Source: Costus lasius
Lineage: Eukaryota > Streptophyta > Magnoliopsida > Zingiberales > Costaceae
Assembly: GCA_027563935.2 (NCBI GenBank)
Contig: CM050454.1
Location: forward strand, 53,100,596-53,164,595
Direction of reading: 5' to 3'
Length of the DNA: 64,000 nucleotides
Positions 34,122 through 43,436 of this stretch are shown here, one piece after another. Within the stretch, counting starts at the first letter, position 1. Every line of letters begins with the position of its first letter. The notes under the pieces are model-generated. The model was not told the origin of the DNA. It did not search any database and was given only the letters and a program-made list of their open reading frames with translations. The position numbers were made by a program, and so were the translations under genes.

Positions 34122-35414
34122 TGTTGGGGTATGCCCTTAAGGCTAATGTTTGAGGCCTTGGGTTATTATCAGTATCATGTATAAACTAAGTATATGTTTA
34201 TAAAGGCAATTGTTGTTATTCAGATTGTTGCATTGTCTGCTGCTGTATGTATACATCTGAGTAATGTCTCAATGATGTTCAGCTTAGCAGACATCAGGCC
34301 CCCTGGATGAGATGGTTGAGAAAGTGTATGGCCATACCCAGATGACTATGTTCATCTGATCTAACCATTCTCATCGTGTTGGAATTACAGGCTTGACACG
34401 CTTGTCCAACGAGAACATCCAGTGGCAAAGGGAAGATGTATACTGAGTGAATTGGATTCACACTTGTGCTGTCGTTTGGGAGTGGTCTTGGAAGACTCTT
34501 TCCTTCATATCGGGAGACAGTGATGTGTTGCTAGATACCCCTCTCTGATCGTGATAACGTAAGTTATCGTTACCAACATTGAAGGAAACCCTCAGGGTCG
34601 CACAATTTGATGATATGGCTTACTTATGTCAGATCGTGTGGACTGGAATTATTCTAGTTCAGTTTAAAGCAATTTAAACTCTGATTGGAAGTGAGATCTG
34701 ATCTGATCATGTTTGATTGATTAGGACATATGATCGGTAAGCTTCGATCGGGAGAATTGATGCTTGATCGAAGAGATCAAGAGCGTCAAGAGATGTGTGG
34801 TTGGATCTTGAGCCACTTGGTTCAATAAGATCAAAACCAGGGTTGGTTTGATTTGGTCCTTGAACCAAATAAAATTGAACCGGTTCACTTAGTGTGAGCG
34901 CATGGTTCAATTAAAGAGGGAAGTTTCGGTTGGTTCACTTAGGGTGAACGCATGGGAGTTAAGAGGGGAATCAAGAGAGGGAGTTACATTTTTTGGTTCT
35001 TACCATAAGTGGTAACCGAATCTTTCCATCTTGGTCTCTCACGTTTTTCGAAGCTTGCTCTCTCGCCTCCTCTTTTGTGTGGTTGCTTGATCATCTTCAA
35101 GAACAACAAAAGGAAAGGAGTTCGGCCAACAAAGAAAAAGCACATCTCCTCTCCAAGTTTCGATCACGGACTCCTTAGTGCCTTGCTAGCACAAAGAGCA
35201 CAAGGAAGAAGCCATCAACATCTTGTGTGTGATTCCTTTGGAGAAGAGGAGCCTTTCCCTTTCTTCTTCCAAGCCGCCACACAAACTATGGCCATGGTAA
35301 TGCTTCAACTTATCCTTTCATGGTTGATTATATTTCAAGTCAAGCGATCCATGAAACCTAGTTTTTCCGCCTATGCAAAATTTTTGAAATGCATGTTACC
35401 TAGGTTTCCTTTCA
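34122..35414 (+). repeat. 3' LTR of Copia-I B, internally deleted
   Basis: It starts TGTTGGGG after the purine tract and ends CCTTTCA. At 1293 bp it is about 390 bp shorter than other copies: homology jumps near 34296 from the region after GTTCAGC to the GGCCCCC segment. It ends inside Athila-2 gag, which begins at 35415. The long open frame from 35009 crossing into gag is a chance fusion. Confidence 0.82.
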
Positions 35415-36863
35415 ACTATAACCAAAGTAGAAAGAATGATCCCTATTCTGGCACTTACAACCTTGGATGGAGGAATCACCCCAACCTGTCTTGGAAAAAC
35501 CATAACAATGTAGGGGGGCAAACTAATAATAGAAGATTCCAACAAAAACCAAGTCAAAATCAAAACTCAAATCAGAATTCAAATATTGAGTCCATGCTAG
35601 AAAAGTTCATGCAAAATCAAAGCAAAGAAATTGAATATCTTAAGGGAATGGTTAGTCAACTTGCATCGCAAGTAGGATCTTTAGCAGCCCACAACAAAAT
35701 CTTGGAAAATCAAATAGCACAACAAGCTAGTAGTTCTTACAGACCCCCTGGAAAATTACCTGCTAAACCTGAGTTGAATCCTAGGGAGCACTGTAATGCT
35801 ATCATCACTAGAAGTGGAAGACAATTAGAAGAACCGAAAGGGAAAGTTGTAAATAATGAAAAAGAGCCTAATAATGATCATGATAATGAATTAGAGTTAG
35901 AAAAATTTTCTGAGCATGAACAAACCCAAGCTAGTTTGCCACCTCAAAAAGGTGATGAACCAAAAGGGGATGTGCCATGTGACAGAGATGATTATAAACC
36001 TAATTTACCTCCACCTTATAGGCCACCTGTACCCTTTCCACAAAGGTTAGTGTAAGAAAAACTTATTTGGAAAATTTCTTGAAGTGTTAAAAAAGCTTTA
36101 CATTAATATTCCTTTTACTGAAGCTATATCTCAAATGCCATCATATGCAAAATTCTTGAAAGAGATCTTGTCCAACAAAAGAAAAATAGAGGACTATGGT
36201 ACTTGTACTGTGGCTTTAATTGAGGATTGTAGTGCTATCATTCAAAATAAACTGCCACCAAAACTGAAGGATCTAGGTAGTTTCTCTGTACCTTGTTCTA
36301 TTGGAAGCATGGCTTTTGACCGAACCTTATGTGATTTAGGAGCCAGTGTAAGCCTAATGCCTTTATCTATTTGCAGGAAGCTGGACATTTGAGAGCTTAA
36401 ACCAACATCCATATCTTTATAGCTCGCTAATAGCTCGGTAAAGTATCCTATTGGTATTTTAGAGAATGTTCCAATCAAGGTAGGTGAATTTTTTATACCT
36501 ATAGATTTTGTAATACTGGACATGGAAGAAAATCTTAAAAATCCCATAATTCTTGGTAGACCCTTTTTAGCTACTGCTGGAGCACACATAGATGTTAAAA
36601 AAGGAATAATCACTTTTGATATTTGTGAAAAAATAATTGAATTTTATCTTGCTGATTCTTTGAAGAAACTATCATACTCTAGATCATGTTGTAGTGTTGA
36701 CATAGTTGATGATGTTGTTTATGATGTTTGTAATTTATTTGATGAGTCCTCTAATAGTGAACTGACAATTTTCCTAAGAATATTGATAGAAGATTGCAGG
36801 AGAAAGGACATCAAATTTCTGAGAAGAAGAAAAAGAGAAGAAGAAGAAGAGGCTCTAAGTTGA
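35415..36863 (+). pseudogene. gag-pro: Gag C-terminal half and protease, Athila-2
   Basis: The first part encodes DPYSGTYNLGWRNHPN, an Asn/Gln-rich stretch, a coiled-coil-like segment (EYLKGMVSQLASQVGSL) and EHCNAIITRSGRQ, all Athila Gag. A small deletion shifts the frame near 36052. The protease follows with CDLGASVSLMP near 36340 and IILGRPFLATAGA near 36550, broken by a TGA near 36390. Homology to Athila-1 ends about 36720. No RT, RNase H or integrase follows. The N-terminal half of Gag was removed with the insertion of Copia-I B. Confidence 0.82.
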
Positions 36864-37012
36864 TTGACAAAGGAAAGAAGATATTGAGTAAATTTGGACA
36901 CTGTTTCAAGGTTGAGCCTTATGTGATTAAAAGAGATGCTCAAATCAAAGAAAAATTAGAGTGGAAATTGAGGTATTCAAGATCAAATTTGAGTGCAAAA
37001 GGGTCAAGCTAA
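36794..37012 (+). pseudogene. Basic, Lys/Arg-rich tail reading frame, Athila-2
   Basis: A 72-codon frame overlaps the protease remnant in another frame. It has a run of Lys and Arg (KKKKRRRRRGSK), then KGKKIL, and ends in GSS close to where the Athila-1 polyprotein ends (RSS). It may be the remnant of a shortened polyprotein joined to the pol C terminus. I do not recognise a domain. The basic run could bind nucleic acid, but this is a guess. Confidence 0.4.
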
Positions 37013-37032
37013 AAACCTTTAAATTAGCGCTT

Positions 37033-37050
37033 CTTGGGAGGCAACCCAAG
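37033..37050 (+). other. CTTGGG/CCCAAG stem-loop, Athila-2
   Basis: CTTGGGAGGCAACCCAAG, identical to 8301-8318 of Athila-1, 20 bases after the tail frame ends. Together with the flanking AGCGCTT it anchors the two elements as homologous here. Confidence 0.7.
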
Positions 37051-37133
37051 CTTTCTAACTTTAGTTTTTTCACTTTATTTTTACTTTTTCCCTTATAACT
37101 AATTTTTTTTTCCTTTATTTTTGTAGGTAAGCA

Positions 37134-37650
37134 AGTTTTGGCGTAAATTACGGCACTACCGTAATGTATATTACGGTACCGTAATTCCAGTCTGCTTTAG
37201 ATCAGAAGGTTGTGATGAGATTACGGCACCGACGAAACCATTTTCCCAGTACCGTATTTTGTGTTCAAAATCAACCCGAGAATATTTTTGCTTTTACGGC
37301 ACCGCTGTAACGAATTCCACGGTGCCGTATTTTTGAGTTGATTTTTTTATTTTATTTTCCTTCAAAAAAATAAAATAAAAAAAATTGAAATTTTAACGGC
37401 ACTACTGTAACCATTTTTTTGGTACTGTAATTTTCATCTATTTTTTACCCGAGAGTTTTCTGAAAATTACGGCGGTACCGTAAGCATTTTCACGGTACCG
37501 TAATTAGAGACGTTTTTCGACCTGAGAGTTTGAGCCAAATTACTATACTACCGTATTTATTTTATAGCCCGTGTTTTTCAATTTCACCAAATTATGGCAC
37601 TGCTGTAATTAGTTTTATGACCATAATTCTATTTTTAGACGTGATTCCTG
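37134..37650 (+). repeat. TACGG palindrome array in the internal region of Athila-2
   Basis: Units such as TTACGGCACTACCGTAA and the exact palindrome TTACGGTACCGTAA (37171-37184) recur at roughly 70-110 bp spacing, interleaved with ATTTT and GAGAGTTT. Athila-1 has this array in its LTRs; here it lies between the pol remnant and ORF-1. Confidence 0.75.
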
Positions 37651-38187
37651 TGCCATTTTTTAGGGTTTTCTAGGCCGTGTTTTGAGTTTTCTCACTCATT
37701 CTCACTCGTTCGAGCGCCGACCTTCGAGCTCTAACCATCTCCGACTTTCAGAGCACGCCGGCGACCCTTCCTTTCCGGTTATTGCCGCCGATCTGGTACT
37801 CTTTCACCCGATTTCTCAATTTTGGCGAGTTTTCACGCATATTTCGCCCCTTTCATTTTTTGTCATTGGTCGTTTTCAGAGATTCTTGCTTCTATTCACT
37901 TCTTAGATGATAGGTGACTAGTTCTGGTTCATTTCTAGCATTTTTGATCAATTTCTGTGAAGAGATCTAAGCTTAAACGAGTTGGATTTGCTGAGATTCA
38001 CTGTTCACATTTCGCCCCTTTCATTTTTAACTGAATCTTTGAGTTCAAGCATGCATATGAATTGATTCTTGCTTCTATTATGCTTGATGAGTATTCATGT
38101 CCATGATTGGAAGTATTATTTGAGTTCAAACTTGCTATACTTTGCTATATTGTGTTGAAATCTCAAGTTGCAGCTATAAGTTCACTC

Positions 38188-38658
38188 ATGGCACCTAAAG
38201 TTAAGCAAGTAGTTTCAAAGAAAAGAGGAAAAGGACCAGCCACATCTTCTACACCACCAAATCCCTATGGCATTATTTTTAGGGATGAAATTCAAGAGTC
38301 GAGGTATAATCAATTAGTGGAAAGAAGGGTTATCAACACCAAATATGCTGATAGAAGGACTTTAGAGGCACTTGGGCTTTATGAGGATGTATCTAGGATG
38401 TTTGAGCAAATCAGGGCCAAAAGATTTTTTCAGATGACACCATACACTTATTTGCCACTTACTTTGGAATTTTTGAGTATCTTGAATGTAGATCTAAGAG
38501 AGTTTTCTGATGGACCTACTGAGGGAGAGATCACATTCAGATTGGCTAATGTTGAGAGGAAGCTAACCATAAGAGAAGTCAAATCTATTTTTCACTTGGG
38601 CTCAGGAGGGTATACCCAAATACCAATTGGGTTTATTGAGAATGTGTTCTGGAACTAG
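38188..38658 (+). CDS. Athila ORF-1-like protein
   Basis: The ATG at 38188 opens a 156-codon frame: a basic N terminus (MAPKVKQVVSKKRGKG), then RYNQLVERRVINTKYADRRT, LGLYEDVSRMFEQI, LTLEFLSILNVD, ITFRLANVERKLTIREVKSI and a short tail ending ENVFWN. This resembles the Arabidopsis Athila ORF-1 family, whose function is unknown; the match is by pattern memory. The family is usually longer, so this may be C-terminally truncated. A possible splice acceptor (AAGTTGCAG) ends at 38171. No membrane segment is evident. It lies after the palindrome array and is absent from Athila-1. Confidence 0.65.
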   Translation: MAPKVKQVVSKKRGKGPATSSTPPNPYGIIFRDEIQESRYNQLVERRVINTKYADRRTLEALGLYEDVSRMFEQIRAKRFFQMTPYTYLPLTLEFLSILNVDLREFSDGPTEGEITFRLANVERKLTIREVKSIFHLGSGGYTQIPIGFIENVFWN

Positions 38659-39544
38659 ATTGATATGATTGATTTATGGCCTTGATTTATTTATCGTTGA
38701 TGACTTGTTTGATTCTATTGATGATGAATGAATCCATATTTGTGATTAGGCCTAGGTATATCATGTAAAATTTATTTCTCTTATACATATCTACTTTTGA
38801 AAATTTTCATTATTTGATGACTGAGATTTTAGGTGGATATATTGTTTGAAGAATTTGATTTGAAAATGAAACTGCTTTTTGAATAAAATCAGCATATGAG
38901 TATAATTTTTTGAATTGATGTCAATTGATTAGTCTAGTTGATGTTTAGTCTATTTGCTATTTGTTGGGAAGAAACAATCCAAGATCCAAAAATAGTGAGT
39001 GACTCTCCTACTTGGCATTGTGTAAAAATTGACAGTGGTACTGAAGATATAGGTTGAAATCTGAAAAGAAAAAAATTAGAGAAAAATAAAAAGAAAAAGA
39101 CTCCTCTACTTGGCACTGTGTAAAATTGACAGTGGTACCTAAGAGAAGAGTTGAAGTCCCAAATAAAAAGTGTGTATCTATGTGGGTACATGCCATCAAA
39201 AACAAAAGAAAATAAATAAAAAAATAAAAAGAAAAATGAAGAAAAGAAAAATTTTGAGTGGAAAAAGATTTTGGATTTCCTGTTCCTGTAAACAAAAGCA
39301 TGATATATTTGAACTGAAACTTGGGTGAAATCATGAGATTGAAATTTTGCTTTTTATACAAGTTGCAAAGTTTTATTCGAATAAGTTGTGGATCTTGAGA
39401 ATTGAATTCAAGGGATGATATGTCTATTTAAAATTTTATGAATCAATTGGTGGATTTTTCATTAGTGATTGTATTTTAGAAATTTATTCTTCTAGATCAT
39501 TTTTTTATTTTTGCTTGAAGACAAGTAAAGTTTGAGCCTTATGT
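38659..39544 (+). other. Noncoding 3' region of Athila-2
   Basis: No gene is seen. The segment tracks 8640-9400 of Athila-1. It has two stem-loops: CATTGT/ACAGTG (39016-39037, one G-U pair) and CACTGT/ACAGTG (39114-39134), 98 bp apart. Near 39515 the phrase TTGCTTGAAGACAAGTAAAG matches the Athila 3' signature, so an LTR should follow in plus orientation, but none does. Confidence 0.7.
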
Positions 39545-40555
39545 ATTCTTCTAGAATCAAGAAATAAGAACTAACCTAATTTCTTATAGTTAGTTCCTAT
39601 CATGCAATTCTAGGATTCCAAGTTCTCAAGCAAGTCACCTTTCGCTCCTTATTGCGAAAACTCTAAAACATGATTAATAACATGTATCTATGGAGAATCA
39701 AAGAACAATTATCACAAAAGTAGAATTATCATGCTAAAATTATACGTGACGAAGTAATGAAAAGTTTATTTAGTCATTAAGAAATCAAAGGGAATTACTC
39801 CCCTATGTCCCACAAAAGTTTTAAGCTAGCATGGAGAAAAGATTAAAATAAACCATAGTTTCTAGTGATCAGAAATCAAAAAGAAAAAGGGGAAGAACTA
39901 ATAACCACATGGCTGTAATGAAAATTACAACCGTAATAATCATATGAATAGTGCTGGCACTAGGTTCTTCGTCGATTTCTCCTCCGATCGAGATCCTTTC
40001 ACATTGAAACTTCTGAGGTATGTTCTCTGGCTCCAAGTGAAGCTTCCCTTCAAATTTCATGGCCGAAGATGCGTTGTACGCTTCCTGGCAATGAAACTTA
40101 GGTCGGCGGCATGAAACTCAATTTCTCCTTTGTTAGTGGATGAAAATTAGTGGTGTCTCCCTCTTCCTCTATTCGAAAGCTCTCCTTTTGTTTCTTATAG
40201 CTTTGAATTTTATGGCCTGGATCATCCGCAATCGATCCCGCAAAAATTGGACTGAAATTTGACCGTGAAAATCGCGTCTCTAGGCTGTAATTACGACCGT
40301 ATTTTTTTGTTACGGCACTGCCATAATTGCAATTGAGTTCTCGGGTGGAAATCTGTCAGGAATTACGGTACTATGAAATTTGTTACAGTGCCGTAATTTT
40401 AGCCAAAATTTTTGGTCGGAAAGTGCTCCAAATTACGGCCCGTGAAAATCCTTATGGTAGTGCCGTAATTTCCGAAAATATTTCTGGATGAAAAATTCCT
40501 AAATTATGGCAGTGCTCTAATATTATGGTAGCCGTCAAAATACGGTACCGTAATA
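39545..40555 (-). repeat. Athila LTR fragment in inverted orientation
   Basis: The plus strand reads as the reverse complement of the middle and 5' part of an Athila LTR: CATGCAATTCTAGG and CCAAGTTCTCAAGCAA near 39600 mirror Athila-1 2640-2670. A hairpin GGCTGTAA/TTACAACC (39911-39932) mirrors 2335-2360. TACGG palindromes fill 40284-40555. Neither LTR end is present. Confidence 0.7.
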
Positions 40556-41694
40556 TAGATTACTGATTTAGTCATGACCATCGTCGTTGGAATAAACAAG
40601 TGTGACACGCTTGTCCAACTTGGACGATCAGCCTGGCAAAGGGACATGGATACTCTTATAGCTTATCACAGTTTTGAGGCTGTCGATGGCGACATTTATT
40701 CCGATGACTTAGGTAGCGGCGATGTACAGCTTGGTGCCACTCACCACTTGTGATGATCAGGTCATCACTGCCAACGTCAAAGGGACCTACAGGGTCGCAC
40801 ACCTAGACGCTAGAGACTCCGTATTGATCGGTTAGCCTCTGATCGAATCATTGTATGATTCAGATCATTTTGGGAAGCTGATGCTATGGGATTTCTTATG
40901 AGGAGATGAGATTTTATTTGTTCATGTTTGACCACTAGTTGACTCTAGTGGACCACGTTTGACCTCTATTGACCTGAGTTGTCAAAATGAGTCAAACAAG
41001 GGTCTTAGTGCAAGTTTGGGCTTGGCACTTTAGTCACATGAATAAAATAAAGTCATTAATTGACAAGAGAAATTTTTCTCTTGGTTAATTGATATGTATA
41101 GGCGCATTTCACTTGGTGAGTCTCGAACCTGAGACCCAGGGGTGTGGGGGGTGGCGCCTGCACATAGTCCCGCATGGGAAAAATCTCCAAAGAGGAGCTG
41201 GTGCTTCTATTATAAATAGGGAGTCTCTCTTCGAAGATTTTGCACCAGTCTCTTTTCTTCACTCTTGTTGTTGCCTCCCCTCTGCTCCTGGCGTGAGGGT
41301 CCTGTAGGTGACGACAATAAGAAAGTTTTTGCATCAAGGTTGGGACAAGTTGTAGTGCTGCCCACTCCTTGTCGTCAATGCTTCCCCTTCTCCTTTGGCG
41401 CGTGGTCTTCATGATTGGCGCAAGTAGAGAAGAAGTTAGAGGCGTGGATCTCTTCTCCCGAAGCTAGCACATGTGTGGAGTGGAGGAGTCTCGAGGCAGT
41501 CTGTGTGTGCTCGATTGTAGAGGATGGGCCTTTGCGCGTCTCAGCCATCGCCAGCATCAAACTGCTAAGTGAGGTATACCCCTATCACATCCTTTGTATT
41601 CTTCGTAAGACGGTCCTTATTGTTGAATTAGGAATCTCGTTTCGTGCTCGCTTCCGCTATTTTTTATTTTAAATAGCCCCAGGTATTCCCAACA
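40556..41694 (+). repeat. 5' LTR of Copia-II E, left-truncated
   Basis: It joins Copia-II LTR sequence in the middle (GATTTAGTCATGACCA, as in L near 20860) and ends TATTCCCAACA at 41694. The left part of the LTR is absent at its junction with the Athila LTR. A TATA-like TATAAATA lies at 41211-41218. No gene is recognised; an initiator tRNA-Met primer site is not recognisable after it. Confidence 0.7.
41211..41218 (+). promoter_or_regulatory. TATA-like box in the E LTR
   Basis: TATAAATA within CTATTATAAATAG, on the coding strand of the LTR, about 480 bp before the LTR end. The corresponding sites in X, F and J lie in longer inverted repeats. Confidence 0.45.
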
Positions 41695-41791
41695 CTGGGA
41701 TAGGTAGTCGAACCCTATGTGGAAGAATTAACTCCTCCTTGCGCTCGTGAGATAGACCCATGGTGCAAGACCCATAGGAGATTATGGGGCA
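41695..41791 (+). other. Leader of Copia-II E, first piece
   Basis: This sequence follows the E LTR end and stops at the D insertion. Its last five bases GGGCA are the left target copy for D. The leader continues at 50795. Confidence 0.6.
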
Positions 41792-43416
41792 TGAAAGTAA
41801 CCCTAGGTCACATACGCATATAAAATTTTCGCATGACTAGGTCCAAAATCGAATGACTTAAACATATGATCAACATATGAAGACTTGTATAGAACAAGTG
41901 AGGATGTTACCATGGCCATGAGAGGCGGCTTGGAAGAAAAAGGGCGAGCGGCTCTTCTCCAAAGGAATCACACACAAGATGGATTTTCGCTTCTTCCTTG
42001 TAATCCTTGTGCTAGCAAAGATCCAAAGAGTCTATGATCGTGTTAGGAGATGTCCTCTTCTTGCTGGCCGCACTACTCCCTCTCTTGCCGTGAAGACGAA
42101 CCAAAAACCCGAGAGGAGCAAGGGGCGAGAGGGGCGTTCATACGTTCGAAAACGTGGGACGTTTCTCAAGAGAAAAATCGGCTTCCAAATATAGTAAGTG
42201 TTTAACTCCCCATGAAGCCATCGAAACTCCTCTCCCCTTTGAACCATGCATTCACTTAAGTGAACCGGTTCAATTCCATTTGGTTCAAGGACCAAATCGA
42301 ACCAGCCATGGTCTTGATCTCTTTGAACCTCATGGTTCAAGATCTAACCACACATCTCAATGAACCTCTTGATCTCTACGATCAAGCATCAATTTTCCCG
42401 ATCGAAGCTTACTGATCATATGTCCTAATCAATCAAACATGATCAGACTAGATCTTACTTCCGATCAGAGTTTAAATTGCTTTAAACTGAACTAGAATAA
42501 TTCCAGTCCACACGATCTGACATAAGTAAGCAATATCATCAAATTGTGCGACCCTGAGGGTTTCCTTCAATGTCGGTAACGACAACTTACGTTATCACGA
42601 TCAGAGAGGGGTATCTAGCAACACATCACTGTCTCCCGATATGAAGGAAAGAGTCTTCCAAGACTACTCCCAAACCACAGCACAAGTGTGAATCCAATTC
42701 ACTCAGTATACATGTTCCCTTTGCCACTGGATGTTCTCGTTGGACAAGCATGTCAAGCCTGTAATTCCAACACGATGAGAATGGTTAGATCAGATGAACA
42801 TAGTCATCTGGGTATGGCCATACACTTTCTCAACCATCTCATCTAGGGGCCCCTTTAGAACATCACACTCCAACTAGGAGAGGCAATCCTATATCTATCA
42901 CTAGTGTCCTAACATGATTCATGCCCACTATCCAAGATAATCCTTAACCATTATGTTTCAAATGATATTGAACTACCTCAAGACAATGCCAATCATCACT
43001 TAGAAACACAAGTGATCTCAAGTCAAAGGGAATATACCACTTGCTTGCTTATAAGGATTTATTCACATTGTGACAAACAATTGAATATCCTAAGTAGGGT
43101 CAGTCCAGTACATCCAATGCACCTATGTGTCTAAATCTTATTCCATGCTCGTAGCATCCTATAAGATCAGAACACATATTAGTCTCAATCATATCAAGGC
43201 TATCTCATGTTCACCAACATATCTCGACTAAGGACAACTCTGAATGTCAGCAAAGCTGAACATCATTGAGACATTACTCAGAGGTATACATACAGCAGCA
43301 GATAATGCAACAATCTGAATAACAACAATTGCCTTTATAAACATGTACTCAGTTTATACATGATACTGATAATAACCCAAGGCCTCAAACATTAGCCTTA
43401 AGGGCATACCCCAACA
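41792..43416 (-). repeat. 3' LTR of Copia-I D
   Basis: On plus it runs TGAAAGTAACCC to CCCCAACA. It differs from the 5' copy at single bases such as GTGTTAGG against GTGTGAGG near 42042, and by one G in the run near 42847. It carries the conserved LTR palindrome family GATAAC/GTTATC, imperfect here. Confidence 0.92.
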
Positions 43417-43428
43417 ATCTCCCACTTG
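43417..43428 (-). other. Polypurine tract of Copia-I D
   Basis: On the minus strand CAAGTGGGAGAT precedes the LTR start. It matches the tracts of A, B and C. Confidence 0.85.
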
Positions 43429-43436
43429 CACTTAAA

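Noticed and set aside
35009..36055. A 348-codon open frame that looks like one protein
   Set aside because: It starts in the Copia-I B LTR and crosses its end at 35414 into Athila-2 gag; the fusion is a chance open frame, not a gene.
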